64,000 nt of DNA from an uncultured Roseicyclus sp. GTDB taxonomy: Bacteria > Pseudomonadota > Alphaproteobacteria > Rhodobacterales > Rhodobacteraceae. Below, piece after piece: positions 54,112-63,661 of this stretch (its first letter is position 1; each line of letters begins with the position of its first letter). Under the pieces are notes generated by a model, which was not told where the DNA came from, ran no database searches, and saw nothing but the letters and a program-made list of their open reading frames with translations. A program made the position numbers and the translations under genes. Location: NCBI GenBank assembly GCA_947494975.1, contig CANLXA010000003.1, positions 496,001 to 560,000 of the forward strand, read 5' to 3'.

Positions 54112-55788
54112 ATGGACGACGCTAAGACAGCCAAGCCCGATCCGTATCAGGGCCTGACACCCCGAAACGGCCATCTCAACATCGCCCATGAAGCGCTCGA
54201 CCGCCATGTAGCGGAGGGCCACGGGGCGCAGCCCGCCATCATCTGGCTTGGAAAAACCGGAGCGCGTCAGGAGCTTACTTACGCTGAATTGGCCGACATG
54301 TCGGCTCGGTTTGCCAATGTCCTGACCGGTCATGGTTGCGCAAAGGGGGACCGGGTCTTTGCCCTTATGGGGCGCGTGCCCGAACTCTATGCGACGGCCC
54401 TTGGAACGCTGAAGGCGGGCCTTGTTTTCACCCCGCTCTTTGCCGCGTTCGGTCCAGAACCGATCAGAACGCGTATGGAGATCGGTGACGCGACGGTTCT
54501 GGTTACGACCGGGCGCATCTATCGCCGCAAGATCGCCGCATGGCGCGATCAGGTGCCCACATTGAAACTGGTCCTGATTGTCGGAGAAACCGCGCCGGAT
54601 GGCTGCGTGGCCCTTGGCCCCGCCATGGCAGACGTCTCTTCCGCATTCGAGACGGCCAAGACCGTGCCGGAAGATCCGGCGCTGGTCCATTTCACGTCCG
54701 GCACGACCGGCAAACCCAAAGGGGCGCTCCACGTCCACGATGCCGTCCGCTATCATGCGTTTTCGGGCCGCCACGCGCTGGATCTGACACCCGGCACGAT
54801 CTACTGGTGCACCGCCGATCCAGGCTGGGTTACCGGCACATCCTACGGGATCATCGCCCCCCTCGTGAATCGGGTGACAATGATTGTGGACGAGGCGGAG
54901 TTCGATCTCGACCGCTGGTACGGCATCGTTGCCAGCGAAAAGGTCGAGGTCTGGTATTCCGCACCTACCGCGATCCGCATGATGATGCGCGCAGGCGCCG
55001 AGGCCGCGGGCCCCCACGATTTCTCGTGCCTTCGGTTCCTTGCCAGCGTTGGTGAACCGCTGAACCCCGAAGCCGTAACCTGGAGCCAGGAGGTTTTCGG
55101 CCAGCCCTTTCACGACAATTGGTGGCAAACCGAAACCGGCGGGATCATGATCGCCAATTGCCCAGGTGATCCGGTCAAGCCCGGATCCATGGGCAAGCCC
55201 CTCCCCGGCATCACGGCGGGCATTGTCGCGCGTGCGGACGACAGGCTGAAGGAGCTGGCTGACGGCGAGATCGGCGAACTGGCGCTGCGGCCCGGATGGC
55301 CGTCGATGATGCGCACCTACCTTCACGAACAGGCCCGATACGACAAGTGCTTCGTCGATGGCTGGTACCTGTCCGGCGATCTGGCCATGCGTGATGGCGA
55401 TGGGCATTTCTGGTTCGTGGGGCGTGCTGATGATCTGATCAAGACATCCGGGCATCTGATCGGGCCTTTCGAGGTCGAAAGCGCCCTTCTTGAGCATGAC
55501 GCCGTGGCCGAGGCCGGTGTGATCGGCCTTCCCGATGAGACCGCCGGTGAGGTGGTGAAAGCCTATGTCACCCTCAACCCGGGATATGACCCGTCCCCGC
55601 CTTTGGAACGCGCGCTCCGCGGCCATACCCGCAAGGCGCTCGGCCCCGCTGTCGCCCCGCGAGAGATCGCCTTCCGCACGACCCTGCCCAAGACCCGCTC
55701 CGGCAAGATCATGCGCCGACTGCTAAAGGCCCGGGAATTGGGCCTGCCCGAAGGTGACATTTCCACATTGGAGACGGACGAGGCATGA
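54112..55788 (+). CDS. AMP-forming acyl-CoA (acetyl-CoA-like) synthetase
   Basis: A 558-residue ANL-superfamily ligase. Core motifs are the P-loop [23 protein letters not shown] (A5), the hinge [21 protein letters not shown] and the C-terminal catalytic lysine in [12 protein letters not shown]. The layout follows acetyl-CoA synthetases of the AcsA type rather than long-chain enzymes, but the acid is not proven. It is the first gene of a four-gene operon whose members all overlap or nearly touch. A strong Shine-Dalgarno (GGAGGGGAGGA) precedes it. Confidence 0.88.
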   Translation: MDDAKTAKPDPYQGLTPRNGHLNIAHEALDRHVAEGHGAQPAIIWLGKTGARQELTYAELADMSARFANVLTGHGCAKGDRVFALMGRVPELYATALGTLKAGLVFTPLFAAFGPEPIRTRMEIGDATVLVTTGRIYRRKIAAWRDQVPTLKLVLIVGETAPDGCVALGPAMADVSSAFETAKTVPEDPALVHFTSGTTGKPKGALHVHDAVRYHAFSGRHALDLTPGTIYWCTADPGWVTGTSYGIIAPLVNRVTMIVDEAEFDLDRWYGIVASEKVEVWYSAPTAIRMMMRAGAEAAGPHDFSCLRFLASVGEPLNPEAVTWSQEVFGQPFHDNWWQTETGGIMIANCPGDPVKPGSMGKPLPGITAGIVARADDRLKELADGEIGELALRPGWPSMMRTYLHEQARYDKCFVDGWYLSGDLAMRDGDGHFWFVGRADDLIKTSGHLIGPFEVESALLEHDAVAEAGVIGLPDETAGEVVKAYVTLNPGYDPSPPLERALRGHTRKALGPAVAPREIAFRTTLPKTRSGKIMRRLLKARELGLPEGDISTLETDEA

Positions 55789-57779
55789 CAACGACACTCA
55801 AACCCCGGCTCGACCGCGCGCATGTCTCCGCCCTTCTGCGAGACATGATCCGCATCCGACGGTTCGAAGATAAATGCGCCGAGCTGTACACCAAGCAGAA
55901 GATCCGTGGTTTTCTTCATCTGTATGACGGCGAGGAAGCCATCGCCGCCGGGATCATCCCGGTGCTCGAACCGAAAGACGCCATCGTCGCCACCTACCGC
56001 GAACACGGCCACGCGCTGGTGCGCGGGGTACCGATGACAACCATCATGGCCGAAATGTATGGCAAGTCCGAGGGCTGTTCCGGCGGGCGCGGCGGATCGA
56101 TGCATTTGTTTGATGCGTCGACTAATTTCCTTGGCGGCAACGCGATCGTGGGCGGTGGGCTGCCTTTGGCCGCCGGGCGGGCCTTGTCGGACCGGATGCA
56201 AGGCATTGACGCCGTCACGGCCTGTTTCTTCGGGGAAGGCGCGGTTGCCGAAGGCGAGTTCCACGAGGCGATGAATCTCGCGCAACTCTGGTCGCTGCCG
56301 GTTCTGTTCGTCTGCGAGAACAACGGCTACGCGATGGGATCCGCGCTCGACCGGACCGAGGCCCAGATTGAGGTTGCGGCCAAGGCGGCGGGCTACGGTG
56401 TTGAGGCGCAACAGATTGATGGCATGGATGTCGTCGCCGTCGAAGCCGCCGCGCGCCGCGCCATAGCGCGCATCCGCGAGACTGGGGCGCCGCTGCTGCT
56501 GGAATGCAAAACCTACCGGTTCCGGGCCCATTCCATGTTCGATGCGCAGCTCTACCGCGACAAGGCCGAGATTGCGGCCTGGCGCAGGCGCGGACCGATC
56601 GTGCGTTTCCAGACCTGGCTTTTGGAGAACAACCTCATCCACGACGCCGATATTGAGGAGATCGAGCGCGACACCGATGCCGAAATAGCAGATGCCGTCC
56701 GGTTCGCCGAGACCGGCACTTGGGAAAAGGTGGAGCATCTCACCCACCACGTTCTCAGCCCGCAGCCCGAACCGCCCGCGCCGATCATACCATCGGGCCA
56801 CACGGTGGAAACGACCTACCGCGAATGCATCAAACAGGCGATCCGCGACGCGATGATACGCGACGACCGTGTGTTCCTCATGGGCGAAGACGTTGGGGCC
56901 TATGGCGGGTGTTACGCCGTGTCAAAGGGATTGATGGACGAATTCGGTGAAGATCGCATTCGCGATACCCCTCTGTCGGAATCCGGGTTCACCGGGGCGG
57001 GTATCGGTGCCGCCATTGCCGGCATGCGGCCGATCGTGGAGCTGATGACGGTCAACTTCTCGCTGCTGGCGCTGGATCAGATCATGAATACGGCCGCCAC
57101 GTTGTGCCATATGTCCGGCGGGCAATTCGGCGTTCCGCTGGTGATCAGGATGGCAACAGGCGCCGGCAAGCAACTCGCCGCTCAGCATTCCCATAGCCTG
57201 GAAGGCTGGTATGCGCATATCCCCGGCCTCAAGGTTCTCGCCCCGGCAACGCTGGAAGATGCCCGCGGCATGCTGTGGACGGCCCTTGAAGATCCCGACC
57301 CGGTCCTGATCTTCGAAAACGTGATGCTCTACAATCGCGCCGGTCAGATTGATGAAGCCGCGGGACCGGTGGACATCGCCGGTGCGGCGGTTCGGCGCGA
57401 AGGCCGCGATCTCAGCCTCGTCACCTATGGGGGCTCGCTCTTCAAAACGCTCGAAGCGGCGGAGACCCTCGCCGAACAGGGCATCGACGCCGAGGTTATC
57501 GATCTGCGCTGCCTTCGGCCCCTCGACGACGCGACCATTATGGCATCGGTCCGGAAAACGCGCCGTGCCCTGATCGTGGATGAGGGTTGGCGCACCGGAT
57601 CCCTGGCCGCCGAAATCTCAGCCCGGATCATGGAACAGGCCCTATGGTCCATTGATGCGCCCGTCGGCCGTATCTGCTCGGAAGAGGTGCCTATTCCCTA
57701 TCCGGCGCATCTGGAACAGGCCTCGATTCCCACTGTCGACCGGATCGTCGTCGCCGCACAATCCCAGTTCGGACGCTGA
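55785..57779 (+). CDS. 2-oxoacid dehydrogenase E1, fused alpha and beta subunits
   Basis: A 664-residue thiamine-diphosphate enzyme in which the alpha chain (about 1-320) and beta chain (about 335-664) of a pyruvate/acetoin-type E1 are fused. The ThDP motif is [15 protein letters not shown] leading to ENNGYAMG. The alpha phosphorylation-loop homologue [15 protein letters not shown] and the beta-chain [20 protein letters not shown] and LRCLRPLD segments are intact. It decarboxylates a 2-oxo acid and passes the acyl group to the lipoyl arm of E2. It is coupled to the synthetase gene by ATGA. Confidence 0.9.
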   Translation: MTTTLKPRLDRAHVSALLRDMIRIRRFEDKCAELYTKQKIRGFLHLYDGEEAIAAGIIPVLEPKDAIVATYREHGHALVRGVPMTTIMAEMYGKSEGCSGGRGGSMHLFDASTNFLGGNAIVGGGLPLAAGRALSDRMQGIDAVTACFFGEGAVAEGEFHEAMNLAQLWSLPVLFVCENNGYAMGSALDRTEAQIEVAAKAAGYGVEAQQIDGMDVVAVEAAARRAIARIRETGAPLLLECKTYRFRAHSMFDAQLYRDKAEIAAWRRRGPIVRFQTWLLENNLIHDADIEEIERDTDAEIADAVRFAETGTWEKVEHLTHHVLSPQPEPPAPIIPSGHTVETTYRECIKQAIRDAMIRDDRVFLMGEDVGAYGGCYAVSKGLMDEFGEDRIRDTPLSESGFTGAGIGAAIAGMRPIVELMTVNFSLLALDQIMNTAATLCHMSGGQFGVPLVIRMATGAGKQLAAQHSHSLEGWYAHIPGLKVLAPATLEDARGMLWTALEDPDPVLIFENVMLYNRAGQIDEAAGPVDIAGAAVRREGRDLSLVTYGGSLFKTLEAAETLAEQGIDAEVIDLRCLRPLDDATIMASVRKTRRALIVDEGWRTGSLAAEISARIMEQALWSIDAPVGRICSEEVPIPYPAHLEQASIPTVDRIVVAAQSQFGR

Positions 57780-57782
57780 CAC

Positions 57783-59024
57783 ATGGGAGTTTTCGTGATG
57801 CCATCGCTCGGGGCCGACATGGAAGACGGTACCCTGACTGACTGGATGGTGGCCGTGGGCGACAGCGTATCGCGCGGAGATATCGTCGCCGTTGTCGAAA
57901 CCCAAAAAGGCGCCATCGAGATCGAGTGTTTCGAGGCCGGTCCTGTCACCGACTTGATTGCGCGGGAGGGTGACGTCGTCCCTGTCGGGGCGCCGTTGGC
58001 CGTGATCGGTGAGGCCGACGCGTCCGATCCCAACCGGACCGAGATCCAGGCCCCTCCGGCAGATCCGACGCCTGAACCCGTTACGTCGCGGCCACAAGAT
58101 CCACCCGTTCCCTCCGTGCCGGAGGCACACGAGCCGACGCCAATCGGAACCGCCGACGCCAGCATGAGTGATGCGGCACCGCAACAGATACGGCAATCCG
58201 CAGAAGAACCGAAAGCCTCCCCTGCAGCACGGATGCGGGCGCGGGATCTGGGCATCGACCTGACGGGCATATCTGGAACCGGCCCGGGCGGAGTGATCGT
58301 CATCGCAGATGTTGAACATGCGCTGGAGGACGTCACCCCGGCGCGCCCTCTCCGGCACCAGAAGGATGCGATGCGTCAGGCGATCGCGGCCGCCATGGTG
58401 CGGTCCAAACAGACCATCCCGCATTTCTATCTGTCGCATACCATGGATGCGCAGCCCGCCATCGATCACGTGACGCGCCTGAACGCCGACAGGCCACCTT
58501 CTGAACGTATCCTTCCGGGCGCGGTTTTTCTTCGGGCAACTGCACTTGCGGCCCGCGATTGCCCCGATCTCAACGGTCATGACAATGGCGAGGGGTTTGT
58601 GAGGGCCGACGCGGTCAATGTCGGGCTAGCCATCGCCCTACGCGGCGGAGGGCTCGTCGCGCCTGCCGTGATGGAGGCGGCCGAACTCTCACTTGCCGAA
58701 ACCATGGCGGCCATGCGGGACCTGGTGGCGCGCGCACGAACATCGAGGCTGCGCAGCCGAGAGATGACGGCGGGCACCATCACCCTGTCCAGCCTGGGCG
58801 AAAACGGCGCGGATGCCATGGCCGGGGTCATTTTTGCCCCTCAGGTCGCGATGGTCGGCCTCGGCGCGCCGCACAAGCGGCCATGGGTCGTCGATGGAAC
58901 CGTGCAGCCCCGAACGGTCGTCACGATGACGCTTTCGGTCGATCACCGCGCGAATGATGGGCGAAAGGCATCCCAATTCATCGCAGCATTCGAAACCCAT
59001 CTGAACAGACCGGACGCTCTATGA
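57783..59024 (+). CDS. 2-oxoacid dehydrogenase E2 (dihydrolipoamide acyltransferase)
   Basis: A 413-residue E2. One lipoyl domain (about 1-80) carries the lipoylated Lys42 in VVETQKGAIEIE. An Ala/Pro-rich linker, a peripheral-subunit-binding domain (about 140-180, PAARMRARDLGIDLTGISGT) and a catalytic acyltransferase domain with the DHRANDG motif near the C-terminus follow. It transfers the acyl group to CoA in canonical complexes. No E3 gene is nearby. It sits 3 bp after E1. Confidence 0.9.
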   Translation: MGVFVMPSLGADMEDGTLTDWMVAVGDSVSRGDIVAVVETQKGAIEIECFEAGPVTDLIAREGDVVPVGAPLAVIGEADASDPNRTEIQAPPADPTPEPVTSRPQDPPVPSVPEAHEPTPIGTADASMSDAAPQQIRQSAEEPKASPAARMRARDLGIDLTGISGTGPGGVIVIADVEHALEDVTPARPLRHQKDAMRQAIAAAMVRSKQTIPHFYLSHTMDAQPAIDHVTRLNADRPPSERILPGAVFLRATALAARDCPDLNGHDNGEGFVRADAVNVGLAIALRGGGLVAPAVMEAAELSLAETMAAMRDLVARARTSRLRSREMTAGTITLSSLGENGADAMAGVIFAPQVAMVGLGAPHKRPWVVDGTVQPRTVVTMTLSVDHRANDGRKASQFIAAFETHLNRPDAL

Positions 59025-59266
59025 CCCACGCCGAAATCCGAGCCGCATTCCTGCACGAGTTGATAGGGATCGCCCCCGATCTCGACCCGGCGACGATTGC
59101 CGGCGACGATCATCTACAAGATGATCTCGATCTCGACTCGATGGATATTCTCTCGCTCGTCACCGCGCTTCACGACAAGCTCGGCGTTGACGTGCCGGAG
59201 GCCGACTATCCCCAGATCTCATCGCTCGCGTCCGCCGTTCCCTACCTTGCCGGCAAGAAGTCCTGA
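59021..59266 (+). CDS. Acyl carrier protein dedicated to the E1-E2 operon
   Basis: An 81-residue acyl carrier protein with the pantetheine site DLDLDSMD (Ser40) and a typical acidic helix II. It is coupled to E2 by an ATGA overlap, so it is made stoichiometrically with the dehydrogenase complex. This is not part of standard pyruvate or acetoin dehydrogenase operons. It may accept acyl groups from the synthetase or from E2, which is speculation. Confidence 0.88.
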   Translation: MTHAEIRAAFLHELIGIAPDLDPATIAGDDHLQDDLDLDSMDILSLVTALHDKLGVDVPEADYPQISSLASAVPYLAGKKS

Positions 59267-59289
59267 TTTGACCGGTTGCGGCCTGCGGC

Positions 59290-60453
59290 TCAGGTCTCCG
59301 GCGCGCGCGACAGGGCGTATTGCGTGAAGAACGGCCCGACCAGCTCGAATATGATGGTGCTGGAGACCGTGACAGCGATGATTTGCGCTCCGTGCTCCGG
59401 GAACCGGTCCGCGCTGACCAGAGCCATACCAATGGCGACACCCGCTTGCGGCGTCAGGGCAAGGCCCATCAAAAGCCCCTCGCGCGGGGGCAGTTCCGCC
59501 AAAACCGCACCACACCATCCACCGACCAGGCGCGCCAGCATACGTGCCAGGATGTAGATCACGCCGATCCACCCGATCTGGGCCACGACAGCCAAATCGA
59601 ACAGCCCACCGGCAAGGATGAAGAAGAGCAGGACGAAGGGCCATTCGATCCGTTCGATCTCGTGAAACGGATAGTGATGATGTTTCGCAAGATTCACGAC
59701 ACAGGCCCCCGCGGTCATGCCCGCCAGAAGGTAGGAGACCTCGAACGACAGCGACAGCCCCGCGCAGATTAGAACGATGCCCAAAGCCTCAAGCAGGGAG
59801 GGTTCGCCACGTTTCAAGCGCCCCGTCAGGTAGGCGGCAGGTAATCCAATGCCGAGGCCAAGCGCGATTCCACCCCCTGCTTCCCAGGCGCCGTGCCCGA
59901 TGGCCACGATGGCACCGTCACTCCCCGTCAGGAGGGCGGCAGCCGTCAGAAGAACACTGAACACAATCAGCCCCCAGGCGTCATCGATGGCCACGATCCC
60001 CAGCAAGTTGGAGGCAAAGCGCCCCTTCCGCCCCGATTGCCGAACCACGTCCCGCGTCGCGGCGGGCGCAGTGGCTGCCGATATCCCGGCGAGGGCCAGT
60101 GCTACTGGAAGGGGCACACCGGCCAGAAACAGAGCGACGCCGACCAATGCGGCCGAGCCGACGACGACACACACCGACAGAGCGACGATTTCCCGCCCAT
60201 GTTCCGCCAATGCACGCCGTTCCAGGGAACCGCCCAACAGAAACGCAACCATGGTGAGCGCGATGGCGGTATATTCCTCCTTGGCGTCACTGAAAATCTC
60301 GGGAAGGACATCCAGACCGGGCGGGCCGAGCACGGCGCCTAGAAGGATCAGCAGCGTCACACGTGGCACATGGACGATCCGGCCGACGGCATCCAGCGCG
60401 AGGGCGGCCAGAAACAGCACGCCCAAGGTGATCATGATCGCCGCAGCTTCCAT
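59290..60453 (-). CDS. CPA2-type cation:proton antiporter
   Basis: A 387-residue inner-membrane antiporter with about twelve helices. The AIDDAWG motif in the middle provides the paired aspartates found in electrogenic NhaA/NapA-type exchangers, and the LSFEVSYLLAGMTAGACVVN region is typical of CPA2. It lacks the C-terminal TrkA-N domain of Kef proteins. It probably exchanges Na+ (or K+) for H+. It follows the pentaheme cytochrome gene by 12 bp and is convergent to the ACP gene. An internal ATG 6 codons in is an alternative start. Confidence 0.85.
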   Translation of the reverse strand: MEAAAIMITLGVLFLAALALDAVGRIVHVPRVTLLILLGAVLGPPGLDVLPEIFSDAKEEYTAIALTMVAFLLGGSLERRALAEHGREIVALSVCVVVGSAALVGVALFLAGVPLPVALALAGISAATAPAATRDVVRQSGRKGRFASNLLGIVAIDDAWGLIVFSVLLTAAALLTGSDGAIVAIGHGAWEAGGGIALGLGIGLPAAYLTGRLKRGEPSLLEALGIVLICAGLSLSFEVSYLLAGMTAGACVVNLAKHHHYPFHEIERIEWPFVLLFFILAGGLFDLAVVAQIGWIGVIYILARMLARLVGGWCGAVLAELPPREGLLMGLALTPQAGVAIGMALVSADRFPEHGAQIIAVTVSSTIIFELVGPFFTQYALSRAPET

Positions 60454-60465
60454 CGACGGGCGGGA

Positions 60466-61542
60466 TCAGGGGCGGGTGAAGGCTGTGATATCGACCTCCA
60501 CCGCCTGGCCCAGATCGGCCAGCGAGTCGTAGAGAAGTTGCAAAGCGTAATGCGGGTTGTGAGTAAAGGCACCGCTGTCCTGGCGGACAAATTGGTAATT
60601 ATAGGCGGCTCGCAATAGCCGCGGTGTCCAGCTTTGATAACGGTTGGGAAAGGCCGCTTCTCCTTCGGAAACGGATCCGTCTCCATCGGTATCGGCGAAG
60701 AAGTACGGATACGACCCCACGGCATATACCACCGGCTGGCCTGCAACCTCGGTGGCGTAGAGCATGATCGCTTGTTCCAGCGCGGCATGGAGCGTTGCAA
60801 TCGGATCCGCGATCCCCTCTGTCGTGTCGCCGTCCCCATCGAAGTCCGTGGGGGAGGTGCGGATTGCCGTGAACTCCACAACGCCTTCGTGGCAGCTTGT
60901 ACAATTGGTGATTTCGACCTGCAGGCCATGCGGCGAATGGCAAGAGGTGCACGTATTCAGGTCAGCCACGTGGGTGAACTGCCCGGCATAGTCGCGGCCC
61001 GGATATTCGTATCCCCCATGCGCTGCGCTGCCTTGTATGGTGGCACCGGCCACGGCGTAATGCGAGTTTACAAAACCCAATTCGGGCTGAACCGTATCGT
61101 CCGCCTGCCCCGCGATGGCGGCATCAACCGCACCGGTGGAGGCCCGCCCCTGATGGCAGACCGAGCAGACGGCAGAGCCTCGATCCAGGGACAGGTGAAC
61201 GCCGGAGGGGAACGGCACCTCAGACAGCTCGGACGCCGTGGCCGCGTGGCATGATGCGCAGCCGATGACCGAGCCCAAGGGCACCGGATGATCAATTGCC
61301 CCAACGGTCTCCATGGGCGACCCCAGGTAATCAAGCAATCCGATGGATGAATGGCATACGGCGCATTGGCCGGTGATCTCCCCGTCCTCGTTCCAATGCG
61401 TGAACGCCTCGGATGCGCGGTTGGCGTGGGCCGAATCGAGCCAGGCTTCGGTGATCTCGGTCAACGTCGGCCGATCATCCTGTGCAAGCGCTGCGGCGGC
61501 GGAGGCAACAAGGACGGCCAAGACGGTGGAGGGGCGGAGCAT
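60466..61542 (-). CDS. Periplasmic pentaheme c-type cytochrome with Ca2+-binding loops
   Basis: A 358-residue secreted protein with signal peptide MLRPSTVLAVLVASAAAALA and five CxxCH haem sites: CAVCH, CASCH, CSVCH and CTSCH twice. After the haem region come two EF-hand-like loops, DFDGDGDTTEG and DTDGDGSVSEGE, in a C-terminal helical part. It would shuttle electrons in the periplasm. It is divergent from the Nqr-like operon with an FNR-type box between them. Start chosen at the second ATG, where GAGG lies 10 bases upstream. Confidence 0.82.
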   Translation of the reverse strand: MLRPSTVLAVLVASAAAALAQDDRPTLTEITEAWLDSAHANRASEAFTHWNEDGEITGQCAVCHSSIGLLDYLGSPMETVGAIDHPVPLGSVIGCASCHAATASELSEVPFPSGVHLSLDRGSAVCSVCHQGRASTGAVDAAIAGQADDTVQPELGFVNSHYAVAGATIQGSAAHGGYEYPGRDYAGQFTHVADLNTCTSCHSPHGLQVEITNCTSCHEGVVEFTAIRTSPTDFDGDGDTTEGIADPIATLHAALEQAIMLYATEVAGQPVVYAVGSYPYFFADTDGDGSVSEGEAAFPNRYQSWTPRLLRAAYNYQFVRQDSGAFTHNPHYALQLLYDSLADLGQAVEVDITAFTRP

Positions 61543-61619
61543 GATCGGCATTCCTCAGGCAATGGGCATGGAAACGGGTTAGCTATCCCCGCATTCCGCC
61601 ACAGCGCCCGGCGGAGGCA

Positions 61620-61633
61620 TTGACGAAAATCAA
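61620..61633. promoter_or_regulatory. FNR/FnrL-type box between cytochrome and Nqr-like operons
   Basis: TTGACGAAAATCAA fully matches TTGAY-N4-RTCAA. It lies 77 bp from the cytochrome start and 76 bp from the nqrA-like start, near the middle of the divergent gap, so it could control both. A TTG at the same place is therefore unlikely to be a start codon. Confidence 0.65.
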
Positions 61634-61709
61634 TTCGGGCCCTGCCGCGCCAGCGCAGTCTTGCGTCACGCGCCTCCTGCACCTTCAAGCGACACATCAT
61701 CGGACCAGC

Positions 61710-62867
61710 ATGACCGCCACTGACATCGCCGCATCCAATACGATTGCAGCAGCTCTTCTGGGCGCGGATTACCCCAATCTGCGCATCCGCCCGGAAGTTC
61801 AGGAGGGTGACAATGTCGCCCCCGGGCAAATCCTGTTTCGCGACGCCAAATACCCGGAAATCGCTTTTGCGGCGCCGATCCAAGGGCGGGTCACCTCGAT
61901 CCGGCTTGCGGCTCGCCGTATGCTGTCGGCAGTGACATTGGCGCCGGCCGATGCCAGCGTGGTGGCCCCGGATGACCGGATCGGCCCCGACCAAAGCATC
62001 CGCGACTACCTGTTGGCGCGGGGGATGTGGCCCGCCTTCGTTTCGCGGCCATTCGGCGGCCCGCCGCACCCCGATGCCAAGACCGCAGCCATTGTGGTAT
62101 CCGCCGTCCCGAGCAGCCGTGTCGCACCGGATCCCGGTGACGTTTTGCGTGGGCAGAGCGACGCGTTCACCCGCGGCATGGAGGCCATCGCCGAGCTTAC
62201 CGATGGCTCGGTTCACCTGTGTCTGGCCAACACATCACGAATTGATGCACCCGCATTGCCACGCTTGCAGGTCCACCGGCGGTCCGAGCGCCGTTGGTCG
62301 AGCCCTGCCGCGCAAGTCGCCCGGGTCGCCCCCGCCAGCCCGGGGCGTGCGACCTGGACCATCGGCTATCAGGATGTCGTTGCCATCGGGCATCTGCTGG
62401 AGACGGGGCGATACGATCCTGTTCGCCGGGTCGCATTATGGTCGGACACAACCCGCCCCGCACCGACATTGAATGTGCCACTGGGTGCGGATCTCAGCCA
62501 ATTGCTGGGGCAACCGGGCCCGGAACATCAGATATGGTCAGGCGCCGCGCCATCTGGCCGCGTCAGTGCCTTCCTAGGCCGCCACCATCTTGACGCGAGC
62601 GTCGTGGCGCACGCCCGTCCGGCCCCGAAGAAACCACACCCGATCATCCCGCTTGCAGGCCTCGGGCGGGCTTTGCCGATCCGCTTACCCGCAATCCCGC
62701 TCATGCGATCGCTGGCCGTGGGCGATGCGGAGACAAGCGCAAGGTTGGGATGCCTTCAATTGCTGGAAGACGATATCGCGCCGCTTACCGCGATCTGCAC
62801 AAGCGGAACAGACTACGCGCGCCGACTGCGCGATGTGTTGGACAGACTGCGGAGCGATCTGTCGTGA
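61710..62867 (+). CDS. NqrA-like subunit of a divergent Na+-NQR/Rnf-family complex
   Basis: A 385-residue soluble protein recognisable as NqrA by ALLGADYPNLRIRPEVQEGD, then NVAPGQILFRDAKYPEIAFA and APIQGRVTSIRLAARRMLSA, corresponding to the N-terminal biotinyl-lipoyl-like domain. It is about 60 residues shorter than Vibrio NqrA. The rest aligns only weakly by eye. Start taken at MTATDIAASNT; an upstream TTG (61620) coincides with the FNR box. It overlaps the nqrB-like gene by 4 bp (GTGA). Confidence 0.72.
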   Translation: MTATDIAASNTIAAALLGADYPNLRIRPEVQEGDNVAPGQILFRDAKYPEIAFAAPIQGRVTSIRLAARRMLSAVTLAPADASVVAPDDRIGPDQSIRDYLLARGMWPAFVSRPFGGPPHPDAKTAAIVVSAVPSSRVAPDPGDVLRGQSDAFTRGMEAIAELTDGSVHLCLANTSRIDAPALPRLQVHRRSERRWSSPAAQVARVAPASPGRATWTIGYQDVVAIGHLLETGRYDPVRRVALWSDTTRPAPTLNVPLGADLSQLLGQPGPEHQIWSGAAPSGRVSAFLGRHHLDASVVAHARPAPKKPHPIIPLAGLGRALPIRLPAIPLMRSLAVGDAETSARLGCLQLLEDDIAPLTAICTSGTDYARRLRDVLDRLRSDLS

Positions 62868-63661
62868 AAGCGCTGACACACGTCATGCAGGGGCGCGGGG
62901 CGATCAGCCTGATCGCTCTCCAGATCATCGCGGTGGCCCCCCCTCTGGCCATCGTCCTGGTGGAGCGCGGGCCGCCTGCCATTGTTCAGTTCGGGGCCGC
63001 GTTACTGATCGTTTTGGTGTGGGATTACGCCTTTGCAAAGGTGCGGCACCACAGATTTCTGCCGCAAGGGCTGACCACCGCCGCGATCTTCGTATTGCTG
63101 ACCCCACCCGATATCCCGATCTGGCATGTGGCCGTCACCCTGTCTTTGGCCACCGTCATCGGAGAGCTTGTTTTTGGCGGGCGCGGCTTCGGTTTCCTGT
63201 CACCCGCGACGGTTGCATTGGCCCTTGCCCTCCTGTCGCTTCCCAACCTCGAACTGCCAGAGCCGTCGACCCGCGCGGCGCTGGCCTGCCTGCCGGGGCT
63301 TGCCCTTCTGTTGCTGACTGGGCTGTGCAGCCTCTCCGTGCTTCTGGCCTTCGCCACGGCCATGGGCGGCATCCATTTTTTGGCGGCGCCCACTGACCTG
63401 GCCCAACTGGCCCTTGTGGCCGTCCCCGCCTTCGTCTTCTTGATCGCCGACCCGACCGCGTCCGCCGTCACACTCGGCGGACGGGTGCTGTATGGCGGGG
63501 CCGCCGGAGCGCTGGTCTGGGTTTTCGGCGGGATAGCCATGGAACCAGCTACGATCAATCCGATGATCTTCGCCGCCCTCACCGCCAGCCTCTTTGCCCC
63601 CCTCTTTGACCATGTGGCGATCGCTCTTCAGACGCGGGCCGGACGGTTGCGCCATGGATGA
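62864..63661 (+). CDS. NqrB/RnfD-like membrane subunit, short and lacking SGAT
   Basis: A 265-residue membrane protein with about nine hydrophobic helices. The ELVFGGRGFGFLSPATVALAL segment corresponds to the 'FGG-G-NFLNPALT' box of NqrB/RnfD. NqrB proteins are about 400 residues and carry a flavin-bearing threonine in an SGAT motif; here that motif is absent and the protein is truncated in this part. It starts at GTG. It may form a quinone-side subunit without the covalent FMN. Confidence 0.7.
   Translation: MKALTHVMQGRGAISLIALQIIAVAPPLAIVLVERGPPAIVQFGAALLIVLVWDYAFAKVRHHRFLPQGLTTAAIFVLLTPPDIPIWHVAVTLSLATVIGELVFGGRGFGFLSPATVALALALLSLPNLELPEPSTRAALACLPGLALLLLTGLCSLSVLLAFATAMGGIHFLAAPTDLAQLALVAVPAFVFLIADPTASAVTLGGRVLYGGAAGALVWVFGGIAMEPATINPMIFAALTASLFAPLFDHVAIALQTRAGRLRHG

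Noticed and set aside
54088-55626. Long minus-strand open frame opposite the acyl-CoA synthetase
   Set aside because: Antisense to an ANL enzyme with all motifs; the translation has no recognisable domain.
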